NCBI GenBank assembly: GCA_948579355.1 | Contig: CAPAOV010000017.1 | Coordinates: 1-62,340 of the forward strand | Direction of reading: 5' to 3' | From: an uncultured Eubacterium sp. | Lineage (GTDB): Bacteria; Bacillota; Clostridia; Lachnospirales; Lachnospiraceae | Length of the DNA: 62,340 nt | In this document: piece after piece, positions 54,547-62,340 of the stretch | Layout: every line of letters starts with the position of its first letter | Numbering within the stretch: position 1 is the stretch's first letter | Program-made: the position numbers and the translations under genes | Notes under the pieces: generated by a model | Told to the model about the DNA's origin: nothing | What the model saw: only the letters and a program-made list of their open reading frames with translations | Databases searched by the model: none

Positions 54547-54924
54547 CTAAACACACAATAGCTTCTTTACTTTCCCCTTTTTGAAAGTATATAATAAATA
54601 ATGCATATTCCCGTTACAATCCCCTCCGGAATCTATTAATAATTCATCAACTCCATCGCTATCCAAATCAATTCGTGCATATGTAAATTTATTGTGCTCT
54701 GTCCGCTTAAACTTTTTCTTTTCCAAAAGTTCTTGATAGGCTTTTCTTGCCTTTTTGTTCTTTTTCGATAACTTTGCCGGTTTGACTTTCTTCTGACTCT
54801 CTGCACTGACAATCTTGGTTTCCCACACATTTACTCCGGCAGACATTGTGTCTGCGAACGCAATTAACAGCAACAGGATTGATAATTGTCTGATTTTTCG
54901 AGTTGAAATCTTTGCTTTTTTCAT
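54547..54924 (-). CDS. Secreted protein with EF-hand-like motif, probably frameshifted 3' end
   Basis: A 125-residue frame with a signal peptide (LSILLLLIAFADTMSAG), a Lys-rich region and the Ca-binding-type motif DLDSDGVDELLIDSGGD near residues 89-105, as in FG-GAP/EF-hand secreted proteins. The frame stops at TAG after LLCV. One base over, another open stretch continues from the same point for ~38 codons (starting VFSASHLLYMRKSF) to just before the next gene, so a one-base shift may have shortened it. No good ribosome site is seen close to the ATG. Confidence 0.5.
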   Translation of the reverse strand: MKKAKISTRKIRQLSILLLLIAFADTMSAGVNVWETKIVSAESQKKVKPAKLSKKNKKARKAYQELLEKKKFKRTEHNKFTYARIDLDSDGVDELLIDSGGDCNGNMHYLLYTFKKGKVKKLLCV

Positions 54925-54925
54925 T

Positions 54926-55138
54926 TTAACATTTACTTGCCCTTTCTATAAATATTATGTAAGCAATATTTCTGTCTGTTTTGGCATAAAACGTAATCAT
55001 AGCTGTCCGGCCACCACGTGGAACGCCTATACTCCAGCTTGCCTTTCTCTTCTTTGAAGCTAATCGGGAAACAAATTTACTGATTTTCATTTTCCGGCAG
55101 AGGTATCCACCACTTTTGATATAAAGATGAATCAGCAT
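54926..55138 (-). CDS. Small uncertain ORF, 70 residues
   Basis: A Lys/Arg-rich short frame ending 1 bp before the next start. Contains VPRGGRTAMITFYAK. The ribosome site is poor. It may be a remnant of a secreted-protein gene rather than a working gene. Confidence 0.25.
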   Translation of the reverse strand: MLIHLYIKSGGYLCRKMKISKFVSRLASKKRKASWSIGVPRGGRTAMITFYAKTDRNIAYIIFIERASKC

Positions 55139-55731
55139 TGCATTTCTCGCTATTTTTGCCTCATTATCTTCCCATTATCTTTACAAATATACTTTCATTC
55201 ATATTATACACTTTCCACCTTACCCTTACAACCAAAAAGTCAATCCCGCGCCGGAAAAAGCACTTGAAACTCTACACATCCCTTATAGGATAGAATATAG
55301 TTGTTGTTCTTATTTAGCAGTGTCATTTTCATGTCTCGAATCATCACTAAAATCTGACACAGGTATAACTGTCATTCATCCCTTTTTCCAAGAGCTGATA
55401 TACCAAAATGCCAACTACGGATTTTCTGCTGATACGCCTTACATTGGGGAAAGTAGGTAACAATAACTGTTTCATCCAGTACTCTCAGAACATATCAATC
55501 GGAATCCCATCCTGCGACAGCGCATCTGCATTACTGATACGTCGATACAGATTATCACAAAGCACTAAAGCCCCCAAAGTTTCTTTCTCATCTGCATACC
55601 CTGTTTCTTTCTGCTCCTGAAAACTCTCGAATTTTTGGGAAAACTCATCATTAAACAGAGGACTCTCGGAACTATGCAGGCAACTCTCTCTCCGCCTGTA
55701 TAGTTCTCAATATAAGACAACCTGCGTATAT
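55139..55731. other. Gene-poor stretch with decayed coding sequence
   Basis: About 590 bp between the small ORFs and the SIR2 gene. The only notable open frames are the start-less minus-strand frame at 55485-55706 and a 34-codon minus-strand frame at about 55241-55345 (ATG-initiated, ending FPARD). No terminator, tRNA or terminal repeats were seen. Confidence 0.5.
55485..55706 (-). pseudogene. Coding remnant without start codon
   Basis: A 73-codon open frame with no ATG near its beginning. It has protein-like composition (DEFSQKFESFQEQKETGYA, ETLGALVLCDNLYRRISNADAL) and ends GIPIDMF. Upstream, a second frame reads IRRLSYIENYTGGERVACIVP, so a frameshift is likely. Family not recognised. Confidence 0.35.
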
Positions 55732-58710
55732 TTACTCAAATAAATATTTATACGCAACTCGGTTCTCAAAAGAAGTTCCAAATCCTAAATCAATTCTTCT
55801 CTCTTCATTTTTATTCCAAAATTCATTCTTATGTTTCAATATTTTCTCTCTATAATGGTCATTATTAATGAAATTGCACCACATATAGTCAGATATCTTT
55901 ATTTTTTTATAATCAAAGGATTCCGACTCAAATATAAATTCTAGATAATCACTCATATACATATACTCTTTCATGAAACTTATATCATCTTCATTTGCAA
56001 TACCTAATAATACAAATATAACTAATTGGTTAATTGCCCTTTCCTCATGATTAGGATATATATATAATCTTTCAACATTATAGTCGGAATACCCCCTAAA
56101 TTTATTTACATAGTACCCCTTAATATTTGAATCAAATACTAATATCTTCTCGTATAATAATTGAAATATTTCTTCTTCCAAATTATTGTTAAGATTCTCT
56201 TCTATGCAATTTTTCCATCTATTTTCATCATATTTCAACAAAATTTTTCTATTAATAAATACCCATGATGTCTTTTGACGATCATTATCACTTATTTTAT
56301 CAAACTCTATACAACAATTATTATATATCTTTTTGTCAGCCATCTCGGATAATGCATTAATTAAATCGGGATATGCATTAGGGTGAACTGTTGCCTCTAA
56401 CAAAATATCACTATTAATCAATAGCCTCAATAAGTCAACATACTTTTTGACATTTTCGTCAAAATGTGCTTTCACATATATTGACAACGCATATATGTTA
56501 TTTGTAATCGCATGGATATTTTCATTTTCAGATATCATTAACAAATTTATAAAAGCTTTTACGATTCTAGAGTTTTGTTCTTGATTCAACTCACATAGTG
56601 ACAACAAATAACAAAACGATTCAAGTTGCTCTATCATCCATTCATTCCAATATTCTTTCATTGATAAACAAAAATCCTCAAACAATACAGAAATGTCAAA
56701 TTCATCAGATAGTATTACCGAATCAACTTTATAATGCAATGCTATATTTCTTAAATCCTTTTGCTTAATATGCTTTACCATCATATCCACATCCAATATT
56801 TCTAGAGGATATGGTTTCACATTTGTTCTAAAAAAACCTCCCCGATAATCTCCTTGGAAATCATCCGGATAGTATGTACAAAATATAGCTTTTATATATG
56901 GTGTCACCATTTTTTCAACATTATTGAACCAATCCAACATTAAATGATTTTTCTTATAGAAAAAATAGTAATCATATGCTATTTGCCTAATTTTGAATAA
57001 ATCACCATAAATTGTTCCACCTATTTTTGACATATTCGCCTTTTTCATATAATACTCTTCGTGTTTGAGCAAAATATCATTCATTTCCTGAATTTCATTT
57101 CCATTATTTGAAATTTCTTTTAAAGCGTTATATGCTTTACTGTATCTTGCAGCAGCAATATTTAATAATGAATTTAATCTATTGTAGTCATTATCCCTTT
57201 TATATATATATAATAGAGAACGGGCACAAGTTTTATTAAATTCATATATTGCTAATTCGTAACACTTTTGATTTGAAAGATGTAGATAAGCAACATCATC
57301 AAATTGTACTTGCAATTCATTCATAATATCTGATAAACCATTTGTATATCTAATCAATGAATAATAATATGCCTTTACAGAATTTGTTTCACTTTTTTCT
57401 ATTTTATCCATAATTTCATGGTACTTATTGTGTAAAGATAGATTAAACAAAATATCATTGTTTTTCATTTCTTCTTCAAAAGGTACGCTATCTCTATCAT
57501 CTCCTAATTCCAATTGGATTCCATATATGCCAGATTTTATCAGCAAACTGCGCAATTCATCATTTCTTATGAGCAACTTAAAATTATTGTATTCTCTTTC
57601 ATCTGTAAAAGTCATTGCTGAAGCTTTTATTCCATATATACTTTTAAAACCAAATACCTCAATAATCGTTTTATAACTAACAAATTTAAAACAGGAAACA
57701 TCCTCTATTAGTTTTCGTAATGTGCTATTTAATGCCTGCGTCTTATCATTTGTATATGCCATGCCCTCATTGCTCAAATAATATAAGAATGCATATAACT
57801 TTTTTCCTACCACGTTACTTATACTTGTGCAGTTTGAATTTTCCACCATATAGTCTGAAATTTCAGATAAATCCACCAATTCCACACCTTTATTTTTCCA
57901 ATATAGAATATCATGTTTTGAGTCTTTAACAGCATCTACTACTAAATAATGTGGTTGGCGATTTTCTACTCTCTTTTCTTTTACGAAAAAATCAATATAG
58001 CTCATAATAAGTTTTAAATTATTGTCATTTAATGAATACCCTACAAAAAGAAATGTTTTATCTATCAATAACGATTTTATAAATGTTTCTATTATGATAT
58101 GTTTTTGTGAATAATTTAAGTAATCATCCTCTTTTAATACTATATTCTTTATATCATCAACATCACCGTGCATCTTAATAATATAATTTCTGCCTTTTTG
58201 AGACAAAATATCATTGTCTTTTGTAATTATTGCGTATTTAGAAACAGCAGGATCTTTTACATTTTCTAATAAGTGATCGTAATTTGTCGTAATGATATGC
58301 TCTGGCTGCAATTTAACAATAATTTCATCTATAATATTTGTTTTATAGTCTTTACCACAAAACTTGTCTTTCAAAAAATCATAATAAGGTTCTTTATCTT
58401 CTTCGGTATCGCCAAAACTTTCATAAAAATGTTGGGGAATACGCAAAAAATCTTCTGCTGAAAAATTATACTTCAATTTACATTTATAACCATCCATGCT
58501 ACACAATTCAATTTGTTCTCCACATATCAAATCTTTTATCTCGCATGATGAGCACTTATTTTCGCCAATTTTATCTGCTATTTCTTTAACCAACTCCCAC
58601 CATGAACACACACCAGAATTTTTAGAAACTCCAGCCCCTACAAAAATCACAAGGCTCTCATTTGAATTTATTTGCCTAATTCTCTCTATCTGTTCAATAA
58701 TCTTGTTCAT
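55732..58710 (-). CDS. SIR2-domain anti-phage protein, DSR2-like
   Basis: A 992-residue protein from the ATG at 58710 (GAGGTGAGG upstream). Residues ~1-300 form a SIR2 NAD-binding domain: VGAGVS at 24-29, TTNYD with N143, MHGDVD with H181, and FVGYSLNDNNL. N143 and H181 are 38 apart, as are the catalytic Asn and His I recall for DSR2. FLRIPQHFYE and VLKEDDYLNY and a C-terminal FDYKK also resemble DSR2. The remaining ~690 residues are helical with no catalytic motif, matching the sensor half. DSR2 depletes NAD on sensing a phage tail-tube protein, stopping infection by abortive death; that role is inferred here. Between VGAGVS and FLRIP are five cysteines (53, 56, 63, 70, 77), not part of DSR2 as I recall it. 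Codon use is strongly AT-rich, unlike neighbours. Confidence 0.8.
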   Translation of the reverse strand: MNKIIEQIERIRQINSNESLVIFVGAGVSKNSGVCSWWELVKEIADKIGENKCSSCEIKDLICGEQIELCSMDGYKCKLKYNFSAEDFLRIPQHFYESFGDTEEDKEPYYDFLKDKFCGKDYKTNIIDEIIVKLQPEHIITTNYDHLLENVKDPAVSKYAIITKDNDILSQKGRNYIIKMHGDVDDIKNIVLKEDDYLNYSQKHIIIETFIKSLLIDKTFLFVGYSLNDNNLKLIMSYIDFFVKEKRVENRQPHYLVVDAVKDSKHDILYWKNKGVELVDLSEISDYMVENSNCTSISNVVGKKLYAFLYYLSNEGMAYTNDKTQALNSTLRKLIEDVSCFKFVSYKTIIEVFGFKSIYGIKASAMTFTDEREYNNFKLLIRNDELRSLLIKSGIYGIQLELGDDRDSVPFEEEMKNNDILFNLSLHNKYHEIMDKIEKSETNSVKAYYYSLIRYTNGLSDIMNELQVQFDDVAYLHLSNQKCYELAIYEFNKTCARSLLYIYKRDNDYNRLNSLLNIAAARYSKAYNALKEISNNGNEIQEMNDILLKHEEYYMKKANMSKIGGTIYGDLFKIRQIAYDYYFFYKKNHLMLDWFNNVEKMVTPYIKAIFCTYYPDDFQGDYRGGFFRTNVKPYPLEILDVDMMVKHIKQKDLRNIALHYKVDSVILSDEFDISVLFEDFCLSMKEYWNEWMIEQLESFCYLLSLCELNQEQNSRIVKAFINLLMISENENIHAITNNIYALSIYVKAHFDENVKKYVDLLRLLINSDILLEATVHPNAYPDLINALSEMADKKIYNNCCIEFDKISDNDRQKTSWVFINRKILLKYDENRWKNCIEENLNNNLEEEIFQLLYEKILVFDSNIKGYYVNKFRGYSDYNVERLYIYPNHEERAINQLVIFVLLGIANEDDISFMKEYMYMSDYLEFIFESESFDYKKIKISDYMWCNFINNDHYREKILKHKNEFWNKNEERRIDLGFGTSFENRVAYKYLFE

Positions 58711-59022
58711 CAACCTCACCTCATAACTATTATTGCAATTTTGTGACTCTAAAAACTGCAAGCACACAAAACGGGAAGTCCCTATTTACAGGACTTCCTG
58801 CTATTTTCACATCACTCAAACTCGACAAGTTTACCTCAAATATTAAACTATTTTATTTGATCCCATCTATAAAAAGCACCAATTTTTTACTCTAATTACA
58901 TAATTTATCGACTCTCTTTGACGGAAAATATTTTCTATACGAATTTTTCATCATATTCGGAACACTAAATGCTATACTAATAATAGTAACAACAATAGAA
59001 ATGCTTGTTGCATAATCTGCTT
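58711..59022. other. Leader region of the SIR2 gene
   Basis: 312 bp between the 61-codon gene and the SIR2 gene, both leftward. It contains the stem-loop at 58774-58798 and a second open frame (58892-59038) partly overlapping the small gene. No convincing sigma-A promoter was found close to the SIR2 ATG. Confidence 0.5.
58774..58798 (-). terminator. Stem-loop between the small gene and the SIR2 gene
   Basis: GGAAGTCC (58774-58781) and GGACTTCC (58791-58798) form a perfect 8-bp stem with a 9-base loop; on the minus strand CGTTTTG follows. It lies 64 bp before the SIR2 ATG and could end the small gene or attenuate SIR2 transcription. Confidence 0.6.
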
Positions 59023-59038
59023 TTATCCAAATAAATCT
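58892..59038 (-). pseudogene. Open frame with a membrane segment, shifted relative to the small gene
   Basis: 48 codons with no ATG near the start: a hydrophobic helix (TSISIVVTIISIAFSV) and then a basic tail (KNSYRKYFPSKRVDK). It overlaps the 3' end of the 59023-59208 gene in the -1 frame. Joined by one indel or frameshift between 59026 and 59038 they would give ~104 residues with a C-terminal membrane anchor. Confidence 0.3.
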
Positions 59039-59208
59039 TCAACTATTTTTCGTATCTCTATACTCGAAAATTGATACACCCTTTTTTCATAAATTGCATA
59101 TTTGATAAACTTGGCTAAAATTTGATATTGACTCCGATATTTTTCACATTTATGTAATTCTTTATATGTTACATAGGATGCTAAAATAAATTCTGGTTTC
59201 TTAGACAT
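59023..59208 (-). CDS. Small AT-rich gene of 61 residues upstream of the SIR2 gene
   Basis: MSKKPEFILASYVTYKELHK start, then ILAKFIKYAIYEKRVYQF and SSIEIRKIVEDLFG. A very strong GAGGAGGAAG at 7 bases makes translation likely. The C-terminal half looks like the first two helices of a winged helix or similar N-terminal domain that would normally go on, so the protein may be truncated. Family not identified. It reads in the same direction as, and precedes, the SIR2 gene, so it could be a regulator, a companion or a remnant. Confidence 0.6.
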   Translation of the reverse strand: MSKKPEFILASYVTYKELHKCEKYRSQYQILAKFIKYAIYEKRVYQFSSIEIRKIVEDLFG

Positions 59209-59274
59209 AAATCTTCCTCCTCAAAGTGTTAAAATAAATTATTAGTACCTATCACCTAATGATCCTCTTTAAAT

Positions 59275-59306
59275 AAAGTAAAAATAAGTCTTATTATTTT
59301 TACTTT
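59275..59306. promoter_or_regulatory. Perfect 13-bp AT-rich inverted repeat
   Basis: AAAGTAAAAATAA (59275-59287) is the exact reverse complement of TTATTTTTACTTT (59294-59306), with six bases between. It lies about 67 bp upstream of the 61-codon gene, downstream of its possible promoter: a candidate operator or leader hairpin for the small gene and the SIR2 gene. Confidence 0.5.
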
Positions 59307-59570
59307 TAACTCTTACTCATTTTATCATATATTTTTTTTCATAAAAGCAAAACACGATATTTTTCACAAAAATTTTTATTCAAGACAAAAAAATTTTTTT
59401 AAGTAACTCATTTACCCCTCTAAATATATTTCTTTGGCTATCCGGTTATCTATTATATCTGCTACTACATTTTTTCAATATTTATCCTACAGTTATCAAA
59501 AAGTATACCTTTTGACACTCCCAAACTATCCTCAATTCAGCACACGTTTCCCATATACTGCAAGATTTCT

Positions 59571-59599
59571 TTGTCTTTCCCAACTACCTGTGATATACT
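59571..59599 (+). promoter_or_regulatory. Promoter of the hybrid histidine kinase
   Basis: TTGTCT (59571-59576), a 17-base spacer and TATACT (59594-59599), 39 bases before the ATG at 59638. Confidence 0.6.
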
Positions 59600-59637
59600 G
59601 TTGTTATAATAATTGAATGATTACATACGGAGTAAAT

Positions 59638-61638
59638 ATGATGATAGGAAAAGAGCGCAACGACAACAATATTCAGGCAGTACTGAAAAAGCTGTATCCC
59701 CGTATTTCCGGTTTATATTTAATTCTTCCGGAGGAGGGCACTTACGAGGAATTACAGGCTGATGACTTTTTAAAAGAATACCTTGCCCAAGAAGGCACTT
59801 TATCCGAGGCGTACCGTCTTCTCTTTTCTAGCAGCAAGAAAAGTTCGGATACTATCGCCTCCAGTTATGACGCGTTTACGGACGAATCGTTATTTGAAAA
59901 GGACAACTTTAGCGGCAGTCTCGATTTGGAAAACAGACGTTACAATTTTCATATACTCAAAATCGCCGACGATGAAAGCGTGTTAATGTTTTTTGAAAAT
60001 ATTCACGGGCTGCAATCCGACAAATTTGAAAAATTAAAAATGGATACAATACAGGAAAACTACCTGTTTTCGATGATTGTGGATTTGAAAAATGACACAT
60101 GCAAAAACTCCACAACGACCGAACTCAGCGTAGACCGACAGGATTATTTGGATATCAAATATTCACAGTGGCGTTACATGATTGCCAACATGTTTTTGCC
60201 GGATGATAAGAGCATGTTTCTGATGATGTCGGAACCGGAATACATTATCCGGCAGTTGGAGCAGGAGAAACTTTTCAAATTTGAGATTCAAATGCAGAAT
60301 ATGCAGGGGGAATACATCTGGGTTCGTCTTATGTTTAACCGCATGAAAGGTTTTTCGCGGGAAAATCCCGTGTTTGTATATACCGTGCAGGATATCCACG
60401 AAGATATGCTCCGTCTGCTGCAGCAGGAAAATATCATTGCCGCCGTGGAGGAAAAAAACCAGCAGCTTACCGATATCAACATGGCAAAGACGGTCTTCAT
60501 TTCTAATATGTCGCATGAAATCCGCACACCAATTAATGCGGTTCTTGGCATGGACGAAATGATTTTACGCGAAACGACAGATGAGACGATTCGCTCTTAC
60601 GCCAATGATATAAAAAACGCAGGTAAAATGTTATTGAGCATTATTAATGATATTTTGGACTTCTCTAAAATTGAAGTTGGCAAGATGGAAATCATCCCTG
60701 TCGAATACTGTGTCGCAGACATGATTCAGGATATTTATAACTTAATTTCCATCCGCTTAAAAGAAAAACAGCTTACTTTCCATACTGAAATTGAAGAAAC
60801 CATTCCCTCGCTTCTGTATGGGGATGAACTCCGCATTAAGCAGGTCATTATCAATATTTTGACCAACGCTGTCAAATATACGGAAACAGGCAGTATTACT
60901 TTCCATGTCAGCCATACCAAAATGGATGCGGATAAAATCGGACTGGCAATCAGAATAACCGATACCGGTATAGGAATGAAGCAGGACGAAATGAAAAATT
61001 TATTTACTGCCTTTCAGCGTCTCGACGAACAGCGCAATCGCCGCATTGAGGGGACCGGACTCGGCATGAGTATTGTCGTCCGCCTTTTGGAGCAGATGAA
61101 CAGCAAATTAGAAGTAAGCAGCGTTTATGGCAAAGGTTCTTCCTTTTCCTTTATTTTGCCGCAGGAGGTAGCAAATCCGACGCCAATCGGCGCCTTTGAT
61201 GTCCGCAGGAAACCGCAGGATGAAAAAGCACGGGGAAAACGAAATCTATATGCTCCGAAAGCCAGAATATTGGCGGTTGACGACACCCGAACCAACTTAA
61301 TCGTCGTCAAAGGATTATTGAAACGCACGGCAATCCAACTGGATTGCGCCCGAAGCGGCAAGGAATGTCTGGAAATGATTAGAAAAAACCATTACGATTT
61401 ATTACTCTTAGACCACCTTATGCCGGATATGGACGGAATAGAAACACTCGGACATATACGCGGTATGGAAGGAAAGTTTGAAACGCTGCCTGTCATTGCG
61501 CTCACCGCTAATGTGATGACGGACGCAAGAGAACGATATATCAATGCCGGTTTTACCGATTTTCTGGAAAAACCTATTATTGCTTCCAAACTGGACGAGG
61601 CATTGCTGACTTATCTTCCAGAAGCCTGTTTCGAATAA
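59638..61638 (+). CDS. Soluble hybrid histidine kinase with C-terminal receiver
   Basis: A 666-residue protein from the ATG at 59638 (ACGGAGT upstream). The N-terminal ~255 residues have no membrane helix and seem to hold two PAS-like regions (the second ends WVRLMFNRMKGFSRENPVFVY). Then H293 in ISNMSHEIRTPINAV, ATP-binding boxes QVIINILTNAVKYT, TDTGIGM and GTGLGMSIV, and a receiver domain with D in LLLLDHLMPDMDG and K in FLEKPI. No output domain, so it needs a separate phosphotransfer or response partner, none of which is adjacent. Signal unknown. Confidence 0.92.
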   Translation: MMIGKERNDNNIQAVLKKLYPRISGLYLILPEEGTYEELQADDFLKEYLAQEGTLSEAYRLLFSSSKKSSDTIASSYDAFTDESLFEKDNFSGSLDLENRRYNFHILKIADDESVLMFFENIHGLQSDKFEKLKMDTIQENYLFSMIVDLKNDTCKNSTTTELSVDRQDYLDIKYSQWRYMIANMFLPDDKSMFLMMSEPEYIIRQLEQEKLFKFEIQMQNMQGEYIWVRLMFNRMKGFSRENPVFVYTVQDIHEDMLRLLQQENIIAAVEEKNQQLTDINMAKTVFISNMSHEIRTPINAVLGMDEMILRETTDETIRSYANDIKNAGKMLLSIINDILDFSKIEVGKMEIIPVEYCVADMIQDIYNLISIRLKEKQLTFHTEIEETIPSLLYGDELRIKQVIINILTNAVKYTETGSITFHVSHTKMDADKIGLAIRITDTGIGMKQDEMKNLFTAFQRLDEQRNRRIEGTGLGMSIVVRLLEQMNSKLEVSSVYGKGSSFSFILPQEVANPTPIGAFDVRRKPQDEKARGKRNLYAPKARILAVDDTRTNLIVVKGLLKRTAIQLDCARSGKECLEMIRKNHYDLLLLDHLMPDMDGIETLGHIRGMEGKFETLPVIALTANVMTDARERYINAGFTDFLEKPIIASKLDEALLTYLPEACFE

Positions 61639-61693
61639 TATTTATAAGAAAAACATTAGGTCAGTTTACAAGGAACTACACGCAGACCATGAA

Positions 61694-61835
61694 ACGGACT
61701 GCCGACAACCAAACGGCGCTATGCTCCCAGCAAGGGTCATAGCGCCTGTTTGTTGCGGGGTATCTAAAGCGCCCATTTGGCACACGACTTTACGAAGCAA
61801 AGCGTGTGTGCTATACGTTCTGTCGGCGTTGCCGT
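61694..61835. ncRNA. Candidate structured RNA, three-way junction
   Basis: GCCGACA (61701-61707) pairs with TGTCGGC (61821-61827), extended by ACGG/CCGT (61694-61697 and 61832-61835) across a small internal loop. Inside are two hairpins: GGCGCTATG/CATAGCGCC with outer CAAAC/GTTTG (61710-61752), and CACACG.CTTT/AAAG.CGTGTG (61781-61808). There is no U-tract on either side, so it is not a simple terminator, although it lies between the convergent kinase and thrS genes. The strand is not decided. Confidence 0.45.
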
Positions 61836-61872
61836 GAAAATGCGTTATCTGCGATGAAAACTATGGTTGCTT

Positions 61873-62340
61873 TCATTCTATCTCACCTCTCTTTACCAAA
61901 TTGACTACTTGTTCCAGACTCATTTGTCCCATGTTCTGTTTATCAGGCTCTGCGTCTCTTTGTCTTACGGATACAGACATATTATTTTTCTCGTTTTCAC
62001 CTATGATAATCATATATGGCACCTTATCTATGCGCGCTTCACGAATCTTATATCCAAGTTTCTCACTTCTAACATCCACTTCTGCCCGGATATCATTTTC
62101 TTCCAAAGTTCCCTCAATCTTCTTGGCATAATCATTATATTTATCCGAAACCGGGAGAACCTTAACCTGTACAGGTGCAATCCATGCAGGAAATTTTCCT
62201 GCATAATGTTCTAGTAAAATACCAATAAAACGTTCTATCGAGCCAAATACAACTCTATGCAGCATAATCGGGCGATGTTTCTCTCCATCTGCCCCAATAT
62301 AGTCAATATCAAATCTTTGCGGAAGCTGGAAATCAAGCTG
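61873..62340 (-). CDS. thrS: Threonyl-tRNA synthetase, C-terminal part
   Basis: The frame is open to the right edge of the window; 155 C-terminal residues are present. HRPIMLHRVVFGSIERFIGIL is class II motif 3 with its catalytic Arg, followed by EHYAGKFPAWIAPVQV and the anticodon-binding domain (VRSEKLGYKIREARIDKVPYMIIIGENE) down to the family ending VNLVKRGEIE. The 5' part and any T-box leader lie outside. Confidence 0.97.
   Translation of the reverse strand, partial: QLDFQLPQRFDIDYIGADGEKHRPIMLHRVVFGSIERFIGILLEHYAGKFPAWIAPVQVKVLPVSDKYNDYAKKIEGTLEENDIRAEVDVRSEKLGYKIREARIDKVPYMIIIGENEKNNMSVSVRQRDAEPDKQNMGQMSLEQVVNLVKRGEIE

Larger units (their letters stand above)
59209..59637. other. AT-rich divergent intergenic region
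   Basis: 429 bp with no convincing gene. It holds the perfect 13-bp inverted repeat at 59275-59306 in the leader of the small gene and the hybrid-kinase promoter at 59571-59599. A weak leftward promoter for the small gene (TTGCTT, 17 bases, TGATAA) may lie near 59330-59360. Confidence 0.5.

Noticed and set aside
55408..55620. 70-codon plus-strand frame near the SIR2 gene considered as a partner gene
   Set aside because: No ribosome site, and the opposite strand has a more protein-like remnant; better explained as decayed sequence.
61861..61905. Possible T-box leader near thrS
   Set aside because: This is the 3' end of thrS; a T-box would lie upstream of its start, beyond the right edge.

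Overview
The window looks like a chromosomal segment of a spore-forming, low-to-mid GC Firmicute, most likely a gut-type Lachnospiraceae or related Clostridia. The evidence is an alpha/beta small acid-soluble spore protein, RecU, FtsEX with an M23 hydrolase, a nifS-nifU-mnmA cluster, phosphoketolase, DUF6033- and DUF4846-type proteins, and strong GGAGG ribosome binding sites. The genus is not decided by what I can see.

Layout: 0.0-4.7 kb holds the 5' end of a secreted protein, a nucleoside phosphorylase, and a translationally coupled pair (FAD/Rieske oxidoreductase then a YyaL-type thioredoxin-domain protein). At 4.8-11.3 kb is a glycan-use locus (AraC regulator, GH43, GH31) followed by a two-component system. 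At 11.6-16.3 kb are the spore protein, recU, a DJ-1 protein, an RluA pseudouridine synthase, a HAD protein, a membrane protein and an M23 peptidase. At 16.4-26.5 kb is a cell-envelope run transcribed leftward: CdaR-type regulator, ftsE, ftsX, coiled-coil M23 hydrolase, S41 protease, RND exporter, murI. At 26.6-30.6 kb are ugpC/msmX-type ATPase, YitT, TagA-type glycosyltransferase and a LytR_C protein. At 30.8-34.5 kb a Na/Pi symporter faces a PhoPR-like two-component system with phased repeat boxes upstream. At 34.7-38.5 kb are an SDR reductase, an NlpC/P60 peptidase and another two-component system. At 38.6-44.6 kb are mnmA, nifU, nifS, trmO and xfp. At 44.7-54.4 kb are secreted or membrane proteins, a class A penicillin-binding protein, a lone PTS IIC, a CAP/Ig/FN3 protein and an LRR protein. 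At 59.6-61.6 kb is a hybrid histidine kinase, and the right edge is the 3' part of thrS.

The most notable accessory region is about 54.4-59.6 kb, which is visibly AT-rich. It holds decayed coding sequence and a 992-residue SIR2-domain protein whose layout matches the anti-phage protein DSR2 (defence-associated sirtuin 2), with an added five-cysteine insert. A small, apparently broken gene lies upstream of it, and inverted repeats lie between and before them. This is the best candidate for an unusual system here. Other non-coding signals are a three-way-junction RNA candidate next to thrS, and a 44-48 bp palindromic repeat found twice, 29 kb apart. No tRNA, rRNA, CRISPR array or intact insertion sequence was seen.
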